Both the position numbers and the translations under genes were made by a program. A DNA stretch of 64,000 nucleotides from Trissonchulus latispiculum (Eukaryota; Nematoda; Enoplea; Enoplida; Ironidae), in contig JASAND010026192.1 of NCBI GenBank assembly GCA_030248195.1, forward strand, positions 57,954 through 121,953, in the 5' to 3' direction. The notes under the pieces are model-generated. The model worked only from the letters and a program-made list of their open reading frames with translations, had not been told where the DNA came from and did not search any database. Positions 40,687-51,249 of the stretch are shown here, in pieces (positions within the stretch are counted from its first letter, which is position 1; each line of letters begins with the position of its first letter).

Positions 40687-41400
40687 AATTGGCTCGATGG
40701 TAAGAACGCACCGCCATATCATGATGCAGCAGGAGGAGTAGTTTTTCCTAATTTTGTGATGCATCCGTTGACTCAGGACAAATATCAAGGTCATCCTACG
40801 GGAATTTATTGTCCAGCGGATCCATATCAGACTTGTGATAACGGTACTCCAGCGATGAAATATCATAGTCTAAGGAAGCATCATTTGCTACCTAAACAGT
40901 TGGGCTATTTTCCATCAGCATTGGTTTTGCATCGAGTTAGTAAGACGAAGATTCGCCAGAAGGACCGTTATAACATCTTGACTGTTATGAAACTTGTCGT
41001 GCCAAGGCATGAGAGGCATACTAGATTGAATGTGCCAAGAGCAAACAGTGAAACTAGAACAATGAGATCTGCTTTTATGCAAGCTCGATACAGGAGTCGT
41101 CGAAATCCAGCTATTCGAACGGAAATTCCTAATCCAAGATGGATACCTCCGACGTTTGGCTTGCATAAGCTCAGAAATCATTGCATGTTGCCTCCTATGC
41201 CTTTGCCAAGACAATTACCACCTAGACGCATACCAGATGAGTTACTTCCATTTCAGTTTCGTTTTGAGAATAAGCCACGAAATAAGAACTCGAGGTTGCG
41301 AATGAGGCAAGAGTGGCTACAGCGAGAGGAGCCTAGAATGATGTATGAAGAGTATAGTGGTAGCGAGACGCGACGCGCAATAACACCGTGCTATGAATAG
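40687..41400 (+). pseudogene. Unknown large gene, part 7 (C terminus)
   Basis: Same frame as part 6, beyond one TGA. Starts NWLDGKNAPPYHDAAGGVVF, goes through HPTGIYCPADPYQTCDNGTP and a basic, Arg/Pro-rich C-terminal region (PRWIPPTFGLHKLRNHCMLP, PLPRQLPPRRIPDELLPF), and ends at TAG 41398-41400. The basic tail would suit nucleic-acid binding, which is inference. After the stop coding character disappears at once. Confidence 0.62.
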
Positions 41401-44394
41401 TTTGTTTTACGGTCATCGGGTTGTATATAGTTATTTTTTGCGTGCTAAGTGCAAGATTTCCTTCACATAGTACGTAGCTACCCACAATGCTCCTAGTCGT
41501 ATATACATATGACTAGTGCTGTCGTCTGGTAGCGTGTATCGCTTGTATTTTGTTTTTCACTTTTTCTCTACTTTTCTTACGACTTTTGGTGTAGTTTTGC
41601 TACTCGTTAATCTGAATTACTTGAAAGCTTACTTTGTGGATTTTTTTTACTAAAGCAGTTGTTTTGCTAGTTTACTAATCTGAAGCATCAGAAGTCATTT
41701 AAAAGCAAGCAATTTATTCATTAATTTGATGTTGTTGTATTGAAGAAGAAGAAGTAATCTTCAAGGGCTTTAGTGTCTACGTGTAATCTTAAAACGCCTC
41801 ATTATGTTGTTTCGAAGACGAATTTTGTGGTACTAATTTGGAATTAGCTTGCTATAGTCATTTTATTAGTATTTTCGATAGTACGGATAGTGCGTAGTCA
41901 TTTATATACGGTTTTCTATTAGTCAAGTTTAGTATTTTGTGCGCATGGATTGCAGTTTTGAATTTTGTTTATTAATCAGAGTTACAGTTTTTCGATTCTT
42001 TATTAATTTGGCATTTACGTATTCTACTTCATTGTTTTGTATTTTGTATTTGTTGTTAACCGTATTAATATGCATATACAGCAAAAAGCCTATAAAAAAG
42101 AAGATGCTGTAAATATGACGCAGAGAAAATGAAGGCATCTAAAAAGAGGCAAAACGAGTCCTACCTATATTAAAAGGACCACTAAAAATAAGATGCCAGC
42201 GTCTATGTATATATGTGTGGTCAGTAACTAGGTTTCTGTTTTTTGTTTTTGTTCTGTATTTGTTATGTAATTCAGCAAGCTAATTTTTGGATTTTGAACT
42301 TTTGAATATTGAATTTCTAGTTAATCTGTTATAAAGCTTCTTTATTCCTAATTATGTTGTGTTTACTTTTGTATTTTCACTGTCTTCTATATTTGCTTTG
42401 TAATTTTTGGCAGTAGATTAGAGCAGTATACTTATTCTTTATCTTTATTTTAACACCTAATTCAGCTCAAGCCATTTCGGTGTAAAGTAGCTCTTATCTT
42501 TTGTAAACCTTCTTTTCTTTTCTAGCTTGAATTTAGTTTAAAAGCTCGGACTTAAAAAGGGTACTCAAGATGTATTTATGTGTTTGGTGTAATTAAGTAG
42601 TTTTTTTGAGTGAAGCTTTAGTCATTTGTAAAAACGTGATTTTGTAAAACCTTAGAAATTCTTTTCTTTTCTCTTTTCTATCTCTATCTTTTCTCTTTTC
42701 TATCGACTCTATTCTTAAAAGGCTTGGAATCTCTTAGTTTATTTACGAGTATTTTTGTGGTTGTGAATGCTTTATTTTTCAGCTATGCAGCTCTATTCTA
42801 TCTCTACGGTGCATTCCAACGATGCTCAACTGCTCAAGAGTCAAGGCATACCTTCTGCCATCATATCAAAGAACTGTCACTTTAACTGCCATAATATTTT
42901 GCCTTTTGATTTGTGTCTTTAAATTCTGTGCTTTATTTTTGTTGTCTGTTAGTACCTAGTTTGCTAGTTATTTTCTCTTTTCAGTCTATCTTTCTGTATT
43001 GAGCTTTGATTTTGTATAGTTTTTGGAATTATTTTGGTTTTGTCAGGATTTGTGTTGTTTTTGTGTTTCTTACTCGTGGGTACTCGTATTTTTTACCAGG
43101 GGATGAATCGTTAAGTTGAAATATTTGTAATAGTTGTATTTTATTGTCTGTACCACAAATACAACTACTGGTTTCGTTGTGTGAGTTTAGGTAACTTTGA
43201 AACTTGCTATCTTTCAGACAAACTAAATTTTTGAATTTTCTTATTTGGATCTTTAAGTTAGGTTTGTTTAGGGTTTATTTTGGACTGTTTGTTTGTGTTG
43301 AAAAAATTGTTTCTTTTTAAACTACCATTTCGGTAATACAATTCATTGATGATGAGGGCATTTATGCCAAGGTCCGAGAGTTAGGTTAGAATGGATTGTA
43401 CTGATACGGTAGTTTCTGTTCTGCTCTTTACATCTGTCTGTTCAATCTGTGAATCTGAATTTGAAACTGTTTCTTTTCTTTGTGCTGTACAGTAATTGAA
43501 TTTGTACTGTTAGCGTAAGCTATATTTATCTTATAAAATGCACAGTTTAATGTCATGTAATAAGATCCATTATCAACCTATATTTGTTTGTCTTCTTTTT
43601 CACCGTTGTAAAGATAAGATGTATTGAAATCGTTGTAAAGGTAACTTGTATTGTTTTTGACTGTGTATAGAACATCTGTCGTATTTTAATCTTGTAAAGC
43701 AGTGAATTATTGTATTGTCTGGCCAGTTTAAGTACTTTGTAAGTGTGATTGATTTGTGTGTGTTGTGGTTTTGTGTGGTTGTGTGGTTTTATATAATAGT
43801 GGCTTTAGGGTACTTGTTTTTCTCTTGTGGGAACTTTCTTCTTATTGAACTTACGTTTCTTTTTGTTTTTCTAAATTGGATTTACAGTTAGTCTAATATT
43901 GCTATCAAGTTTACGTTCAATGTGAAACATCTAACCCCTACGTTTCGAGTTTACTTGTATTTGACTACCAATAGCTACCAAATCTTTCTTTCTTTTGAAG
44001 TTCTTTCTTTCACTCTTATGTGGGCATCTGAATGGCGCACCGCACGGTGTTGCACGGTTTAGGTCCGCTCATACGGAGTTGGAAATGGGACTTTACTTAC
44101 TTTTTATTCTTTGCTTGAATTACGGTAGCACTCTCGTTATCTTGGAATTTTATCAGGCGCTAAAATTATTTCCAGGGGGATGATGTTAAAAACCTACTTT
44201 ACTGACTGTAATCCACCCCAAATTACTTTCGTAACTTTCATGAATGATCAATGCATTAGTCTCAAACAGCAACCATCTAGCTTATATAAGGTAGCTTATG
44301 TAATCAGTGTTAGTGTTTCTGTCATACGAATTTGTCGGGCCATTGGCCATTTATTGTACTCCGTATTTGCTGTGTTTCTCTATTAAATCATCAG
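41401..44394 (+). other. T-rich non-coding tract of 3 kb
   Basis: The plus strand is strongly T-rich with TTTGTTTTT and TCTTTTC words, low in A and C, unlike the rest of the window. No open frame exceeds 70 codons. It follows the stop of the unknown gene directly and could be a long 3' untranslated region copied with it. Its strand asymmetry is the only structure I see. Confidence 0.5.
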
Positions 44395-44419
44395 TAAGTT
44401 CTATATTAAATAACATGTC

Positions 44420-44583
44420 CGCTGATACATTTCTTAACCAAGCACTAGACGGTTCTGTTTATCCACTAAATGTAATGGTCCATCATGTACATACACCCGA
44501 TGAAGTTCTCTCCTGACTGACAAGATGGAAAAACTGACTTAAGATTTAACACGTCATTTCCAGTTCCCATAAACGGATGTCCT
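44420..44583 (-). pseudogene. Inverted partial copy of the unknown gene
   Basis: The reverse complement matches 40452-40646 at over 90%, for example GGACATCCGTTTATGGGAAC and TCAGGAGAGAACTTCATCGG. It lacks 6 bp after GACGTGTT and 25 bp after GTACATGA; the second loss breaks the frame. Confidence 0.88.
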
Positions 44584-44635
44584 ATTGCATTTTTCGTTTT
44601 TTTTCGACATTTTTCGACATTTAACATTTAACTTA

Positions 44636-44921
44636 AATCATTATAATATAGGTTATAATAACAGTAATTTAAAAATATGGTTTGCGTAAGCATTATAATA
44701 TGTAGTGTAGGTTACAAATTACAATAACAACAGCACGTAATCTATATAGGTTACAGTAGTAAAGCACAGTTACAGTTGAGTTAACAGTTAACACAATAAC
44801 ATGGAATTGTAACAGAAAAAGGTAGTTTAAAGTTTTAAGATGTGAATGTTTTAGTATGTTTTAAATAGAGAATTTTGTAATGATTTTTTATGTTTGAATT
44901 TACCCCTTTTGACTCTTTACA
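44636..44921 (-). repeat. 5' LTR, outer part
   Basis: Matches 30885-31161 (ATAGGTTATAATAACAG through GACTCTTTACA) with a few substitutions and one small change near 44900. Confidence 0.85.
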
Positions 44922-45726
44922 ATAGCGTTGCAATATGCGTATATATTTATATACGTATATATAGCGCGGCGGGAAGTAAAATCCCAAAATTTCGAATTTT
45001 GGCTATAACTTTTTATTAAGCGACAATTCGAAAATCCAACGATATATATAAATTCTACATATAAATAAATAAATTCTAAATTCTATAAATTATAAAATCT
45101 ACCTTCAAAAATCGATTTGGCTCAAACTTTCAGGACTTGTAGCAACCTGACGTAAAAGTAAAACCTCCAAATATTAGAGCTCAACTTCGTATATTCAACG
45201 AGTTATAGCAAAATTCGTGATTTTCGACTCTGCCACTAACGTCGCCGTAGGACTTCACCAATCAAAATTGTGCTCAGGCCGATAAAGCAGAGTCAGACAG
45301 TTCATATCTTAACCATACAGGCATCACATATGGGGCACCTATCCCTGCCAGTTTCGAGTTTTCTAGCAGTCATGCTCCGCAGTTAGCGACGGTCGAACCT
45401 TAGCTTAACCCATCAAGCTCAGTAGGCGCATTTCCACATTTTTTGACCTAGCGACCTCATTATGCCTTAGTACCACACAATTTTATAAATATTATTTATC
45501 TATATGCTACCAACGTCCATGCAAAAAATGAGCAAAATCCCAGACCCACTTTTGAGATATGGCCATTCAAAGTTCGAAAAATCAGCGATTTTCAGCCAAA
45601 ACAGCGATTTTGGCAACTTTGGCCCATCGTAGCCGGCTGAAGGGAACAACTATTAGGGAACTACTAGGGAACAACCCCCCAAAAAGCGGCCGAAAAATCG
45701 AAAAACCTAAAATTTCTCAGATTTTG
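44922..45726. other. No recognisable gene
   Basis: A (TA)/TACGTATA patch at 44940-44962, then DNA with repeated AATTCGAAAATC-type words. A 63-codon frame at 45559-45750 has no family resemblance. Confidence 0.35.
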
Positions 45727-45898
45727 CCGTGTTGGCCTGGTGCCAGCTAATTAGAGGTCTGGGAGGGATAAAAATGTTACCATCGTAAAGTACTCGAGTA
45801 GTACTACAAGTACCACCATACCAACACGGTCTCCAGAGGGCCGCGCAGACGCCTTTACACCCATATTATGTAGGGGCGCTATCGCGCCCCTACATAAT
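45727..45898 (+). repeat. Dispersed repeat with hairpin GGGGCGCTATCGCGCCCC, copy 2
   Basis: CCGTGTTGG (45727) and CCAACACGG (45821-45829) bracket a block that runs in the same direction as in copy 1 (18786-18884), while the following block (GTCTCCAGAGGGCCGCGCAG to CGCGCCCCTAC) is inverted with respect to copy 1. One half therefore flipped between the two copies. Confidence 0.75.
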
Positions 45899-46117
45899 TC
45901 TTTCAAAACGTAAATTATATTTAAAAAGTAAATTATATATAGATGTGTGCACTAAAGTATTTAAGTTTTCAATGTCTAAACGAAAAGTAATTCTACAATG
46001 ATTTCAAAGCTATTCTTAATGACGTAATATCTTTTCGACTTTCTGTGTCCTTTTCCGCATACAATTACAGTGAGGCGCTGTTCTTTTCTTATGCATTAAA
46101 CAAAACATTTTATATCA

Positions 46118-46312
46118 AAATGCAATTAGACGCGGCTCTGTTCGCCCAATTGCAATTAGACTAACAATAGTACGTCTAATTGCAATTAGACTGAATATTT
46201 TCAGTCTAACAGCATTTCGCTCAGGCTCATGCTATTAGACTAGCCAAATTGCAATTAGACTGAAATTGTCCGTCTAATTGCAATTAGACGGAAAATGCTT
46301 TTAGACTGCGAC
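46118..46312. repeat. Cluster of GTCTAATTGCAATTAGAC palindromes
   Basis: Two perfect 18-bp copies of GTCTAATTGCAATTAGAC (about 46163 and 46272), and at least three partial copies (AATTGCAATTAGAC at 46147 and 46247; GTCTAA/TTAGAC elsewhere), in under 200 bp. Confidence 0.85.
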
Positions 46313-46315
46313 AAA

Positions 46316-46420
46316 GATATATATATATATATATAAGGCACTAATATATCCATATATATATACATATATAATATATATATAAGGCACTAATATATATATA
46401 TATATTTATATATATATGCA
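46316..46420. repeat. TA-rich microsatellite with repeated AAGGCACTAATATAT
   Basis: (TA)n tracts broken by two direct copies of TATATAAGGCACTAATATAT. Confidence 0.85.
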
Positions 46421-46423
46421 AGT

Positions 46424-47118
46424 AGGAAAAATGCTCCTTGCAGTCGCATGAAAAAGTTAATATGAGCTATGATTGCCAACATTTAAATGTGGCAAGGACA
46501 AGATTTAAAATGTTTAATATGAGCCAGCATCTAAATCAGTAGAGGACGAGATGTAAACGGCTAATATGAGCCGCTACGTTCTCTTGGGCGCATATTGACG
46601 CTCATTTAGCTTTCGCTTACTTCGAATATATACAACACTGAAATAGGTTTGAGTGAATAACGACGAACATAAACATTAATTTTGCAAAGCTGTATGTAAC
46701 GTCACCGTACTTAACTTACTTTAACGAAACATTACTGTATTTAATAACGTATGTTAACAATGGTTAAAATTATAAATTACTGCATGGTTTCTTCACCACC
46801 GCCACATCACAATACACATTTAAGACCACCCAGTAAGTCAACGAAACGAAACCGATGTGCAATCAAATGAAGAAATGAAAATACGGAAATTACATATATG
46901 TATTGCGAAATCTTGAGAAATTATATACATTTGAAGCTATCATCGCAATCATCACATTATATATATCGCAATCATTACAACTGTTTCAATATTCCCAGGC
47001 CAATCAAATCGTTTATATTAAACACTGATACCTTATGCCATTCTATGCGCGTCAATATGAGCCCAAGAGAAACGTAGCGGCTCATATTAGCCGTTTACAT
47101 CTTGTATTAACTCTACTT
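46424..47118. mobile_element. Foldback element E, diverged and truncated copy 3
   Basis: The left arm starts GGAAAAATGCTCCTTGC and GCATGAAAAAGTTAATATG as in copies 1 and 2. Inner arm parts GATGTAAACGGCTAATATGA (about 46549) and its inverse (about 47075-47103) pair with few mismatches. The outer half of the right arm is missing. Confidence 0.7.
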
Positions 47119-47839
47119 CCTTATCCGTCTAATCACAAGTCAGACTACGGACAATTAACTGATAATAATTAAAATTAAGTTGATATACACTTCTGTTCCG
47201 GGAATGGGTGAGCGAGCTTAGGTCTGGTATTAAAGATTCACAAGGAACCGCACAGATCTAAGGCGGCTATAAGACGGTGGAGAGTAGAAGTACAGGGGTC
47301 GGTCTAGGCGGGGTGTTACCAGGAGATGCTCGAAGTATAATTAGTATAAAGTAAATGCGATAATTTGAGACGATTATCTTCTTTCAGTAGGCTGTATCTT
47401 CTTTTAACTATGATAGCTTAGAGGCTTAAGCCAGAAACAGAACGGAGGCAACAGCCTCCACAGGATAAAGGATTGAGACGATAATTTGAGACATCTTTAG
47501 ATTAGCTTCTTTAAAAATTCAACAAAGGGATATGAATAATGTTCTTATGGTGCTCTTTAAACACGTTCACTGTTGAGGTTAAACCGACAAATGATCAAGT
47601 TCGTGCCAAGAATGTCTCTGCCTTAAACTCTCAACCAATAAGTTCCAGACATCCAACGTACCTTCTGATTCTCTGAACTGGTCCAAATTCAGTGACTAAT
47701 TAATCCAATATTATCCAATCAACTATCAACATCTAATCTTGGTCCGTTTCGTATCAATATGAACTGTCTTCAGACTAATCCTTACAGTGACCACAGGAAT
47801 AAGGCCCCAACTGATGTGAATCCCGGGCAGGACACTTCC

Positions 47840-47925
47840 GTGGTGAACCTGAATCAAATGGGTTAAAACCCCTTAATACAGGATACAGGCGCGGAATCAA
47901 ACCCAGCAACCATTACTCACTTTAG
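47840..47925 (-). repeat. SINE-like block, copy 1
   Basis: Shares CCTGAATCAAATGGGTTAAAA and GCGCGGAATCAAACCCAGCA with 55193-55270. On the minus strand GGGTTTGATTCCGCGCC is a degenerate tRNA B box. Confidence 0.5.
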
Positions 47926-48977
47926 ACCGCTTTCTGAGACAAAATTTAGAACTTTGTTAATTTTAGGCAGTATTTGGCCTGATGAATAGAAAACGGCGCA
48001 TTTTTGACCGTTTTACAGGTTAGAATGAGATTGATCTTACATTATCAGCTTGACAAGAATAGAATTTTACCGAATATCATTTTTTGGGCGATTTCCTGCC
48101 TAACGTGCAGAAAATCGCCAATGCAACATGATTCTTCCATAGACATTTGGTATGCCTCTAATCAGGCTTAGATGAGATCTTTTGCTACCTTGGGCACAGG
48201 AAAGCACCAGTTTCCTGTACAAGAGTTATCACCAATAGGACGCTTATTTTAAACAGTTATTCATTTTTTAGAGTTCATTAGAAGATGGATCAGTCCAATA
48301 CCCAGTTCTTACGTACATAACTGATTTACAATAATGCCGATTATTTATGTATTATTTTCAGGTATTAATTTGGTGCCTACGTATTAGTATTTACAAAATG
48401 TGCCATTCGATTCCACCGTTACCTCTTCGTATTACCGCATTCGCGTGTTTTAACATTTGTAATTACCGTGTTTAACAAGAAACGTCTGACGTGAAACGTT
48501 TACCTTTTGTGGTAACGAATTGGTACGAAAGTTTGAACAGTGACAACGATATTCATGTAAACGCAGACGAGAACAAAATTGGTTGTCTCGTTGACAAGAA
48601 CTAGTGAGAACAAGAATAACTATTTGACATGATTTCTGCAACATTTGACTTTTGCGGAAATAATTCGCGTAGAACTTTTGCCTCTAGTAATAAAAGGCTT
48701 TTGTAAACAATTTGAGCAGTTATTACTTGTTACAACATACTGCAAGAAAATACGGACTTGAACGAAGTTTGGATATTTTGTTTATGCGAACAGGTGAGGG
48801 CACGAATGACACAATTCCACCAATTGATACATACAGAGACAGAACAACATTGGTAGCGGACAAAGCTTAGCTTGTTTATATTTCATTATCTTGACAGGGA
48901 ACATTTGAGTTTTGACGTAAAAATACTGAAATGGTATTTTAGTTTTGCGAAACAGCCCAGCACGAAGTCCCTGTTTG

Positions 48978-49024
48978 CGATTCGTCCGCTCCTTTATGAT
49001 AGGACTGCCTACGCGGACGAATCG
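48978..49024. other. Hairpin with perfect 12-bp stem
   Basis: CGATTCGTCCGC pairs with GCGGACGAATCG around a 23-base loop. No coding or element context is recognised. Confidence 0.6.
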
Positions 49025-51180
49025 AGGACCACCTGGTAGTAGTAGCCTATCCTGGGGGTCCCCGTGACCCTGGACTCAACTAGCTACATAATTTGCGTAT
49101 TATAGTGGACATTCACTCGTGTAGTTTATTAACCTCACTTCTTTCGGAACATCAGACATTCAACGTATAACTAAACAATTATACACATTTGACTAGTTTC
49201 CTGCTTTTTATGGAAGTTTTAGGCAGTTCTACCGGCATTGATCCCATGCACCAGATGGGAGTTGATATACTGCCAATCATTAGGATGATCCATTCTAACA
49301 GCGTTCCAGACTAGATAGAACACTAATGTTAGGTTAACAACACAAGTTTCAACATAGACTGCGATTTGACAAACTGTGGCCGACAATTACAACTAATATT
49401 CTGCTGTACTGAACTTGCACTGTTATGGACCATCCCAATGTAACATTTTACATTACTAACAGACATTCAATCGGCCCAATTAATGGTTTACTGTATTCTA
49501 ACTACTATGTAGGTGATATGTGTGTCTGAACAGTAATTATTAGGGCGAGAATGTAAAACGTGATTTAGAGACCAAGGAACTATTAATTTGGGCGATTTCT
49601 CGACTGCATTCATACTGGGCTGACAATCGTCACAACCCCTATCGTACAAGGGGAGTTTCCGTGAGTTGACAGTTAAAACAATCAAAGCATTCATTCTTCA
49701 ACTATACAAGCACAAAACATCAAAACATTCGACAGTCATGCAAATCAGGCATTTCTAAAAGTTGGTTAATTTCGGAACCTCACGCTTCATGGGGGGTTTA
49801 CCCGAATAACCGTCCTACGTAATTTCAGGGACCCATTCATACACTGACTACACATATTTCTATTAAACATCTAGCTACTAAGGTTACATACTAATTAACT
49901 AAATCATATTAACTAAATCATAAATTATGTGCATATTCGGTAATTGAACATTAAACTTTGTTGTGCTCGAATTTAGCTTTTGCAATTCCATAGAATTGCC
50001 TTATAAAAGAAATTTTCTGAAAAGTTAAACCTTACAAGGTTAGTGAAACTTTTGGAGAAATTTTAAAGAAAGCCAGTAATAATTGCTCGGCAATTATTAC
50101 TAACAACAAAGATTAATTAAGCAAACTAAACACACGATTAATTAAAGATTACGAAATTAGAGGAAAACGGCCATTCCTCTTGAAAAAACTGCTTGATAAT
50201 TAGATGATTAAAACTAACAACAACTCATAGCTTTAGGATTACTTTAAAATGACCTATGCAATTTTGTTAGCTAATGATTTTGAAGCCGACCTAAAGCTGA
50301 AATAAACATAATATAAAACTGTTGATTTGAAATAGTGCAGCACCTTTCTTGAAAGTCATGGCAGGCAACTAATAGTTGCCGGCTGTGGGGAGAATAATTC
50401 TGCTAACTAACTTATTAGTTTCAGGGTCGTAGCAAAGGGACCCTCTATCTCAAACTCAGTGGTTGGGTCCCACTCAAAATCCCGTGAATACTACAAAAGT
50501 AACCCCAATTTTCTGACCAAAAAACCTTATAAAAAGTCATAAAATGCAGGTCGTGGCTTGACCAAAAATTAAATAAATAAAAGACAAAAATTGAGAACTA
50601 AAACAGAAATGGGTAGGAGGCCAATAAGCCTCAATAATTAGAGAGTTCCATGATTATAAAAAACTTAAGCAGGAACAAAAGCTGGGACAATTCTCAAGAC
50701 CTCCATCGAACAGGAGGGGTTTATATGAGCTGCCACTAATTTTGAAATAATAAAATAGTAAGGATAAAGAACGAAAATCGGCTCGAAAGCCCAACATGCT
50801 AGAGAACATAAAATAGGCATAAAAAGGACCAAGGCTTGGCGGTTAATAAAATTTTGGTTCATAGGCCACAGAATAATAAAGGGCCCGGAGGCGGAAAAAT
50901 GCATAATATGTAAAAAATTTTTCTCGAGAGCCACAATACAATAATTATAAAAAATATTGGCCAATGGCCACAATATAGAGTTCCTAATTTTTTGTCCAAA
51001 GCTGTAATTCTTGGGCCGGATATAAAAGATCCATTTTGGTCCTCAAGTTGTGGTGTTCGTGCTGTAATCTCAGATAATCTTCTCTGGCCAATGCGGGCCA
51101 GAGAAGTTCCCTCAGCGGCCTACAGGGGGCGTCTATTGTTGTATTCCCGTGACATACCCATGTCACGAGAAGCAATACAC

Positions 51181-51248
51181 GCGACCGGGCCCGGGCCTTG
51201 TAGCGGGCCGGGCCTAATAATTTTCCCGGGCCCGGGCCGGGCCCAACG
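51181..51248. repeat. GC-rich tandem CCCGGGCC/GGGCCGGG block
   Basis: ACCGGGCCCGGGCC, AGCGGGCCGGGCC and CCCGGGCCCGGGCCGGGCCC within 70 bp; strongly self-complementary. It lies directly before the LINE fragment at 51250. Confidence 0.75.
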
Positions 51249-51249
51249 T

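Larger units (their letters stand above)
35015..44635 (+). mobile_element. 9.6-kb insertion in the LTR carrying an unknown large gene
   Basis: The LTR match stops at about 35014 and resumes with ATTATAATATAGG at about 44636, so these 9.6 kb are inserted. Contents in order: AT-rich DNA; a foldback MITE (35705-36340); a broken 4.8-kb gene (36598-41400); a 3-kb T-rich tract; an inverted partial copy of the gene (44420-44583). I find no convincing inverted ends or target duplication, no reverse transcriptase and no integrase or transposase motif. How it arrived is therefore open: a mobile element of unknown type, viral DNA, or a segmental insertion. Confidence 0.65.
30441..44921 (-). mobile_element. 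Gypsy-like LTR element, gag plus env-like ORF, no visible pol, 5' LTR split
   Basis: Coding runs on the minus strand. The 3' LTR is 30441-31161; the 5' LTR is 34520-35014 plus 44636-44921. The internal region (31162-34519) is only 3.36 kb: a gag with capsid signature and CCHC zinc knuckle, followed in the same frame after one TAG by an ORF with a signal peptide and Cys-rich ectodomain like an envelope protein. No protease, reverse transcriptase, RNase H or integrase motif is seen, so this is an internally deleted, non-autonomous copy that would need an intact relative. Frameshifts in gag show it is dead. Confidence 0.82.
47119..51180. other. 4 kb without a recognisable gene
   Basis: No frame above 102 codons, and none with family resemblance. 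Base use is A/C-rich on the plus strand. Contained items: a SINE-like B-box block at about 47840-47925 and a perfect 12-bp stem hairpin at 48978-49024. An ancient, unrecognisable retroelement on the minus strand is possible. Confidence 0.4.

Noticed and set aside
35015..44635. Polinton/Maverick or large DNA virus identity for the 9.6-kb insertion
   Set aside because: No terminal inverted repeats, DNA polymerase B, integrase, ATPase or protease motifs were seen.
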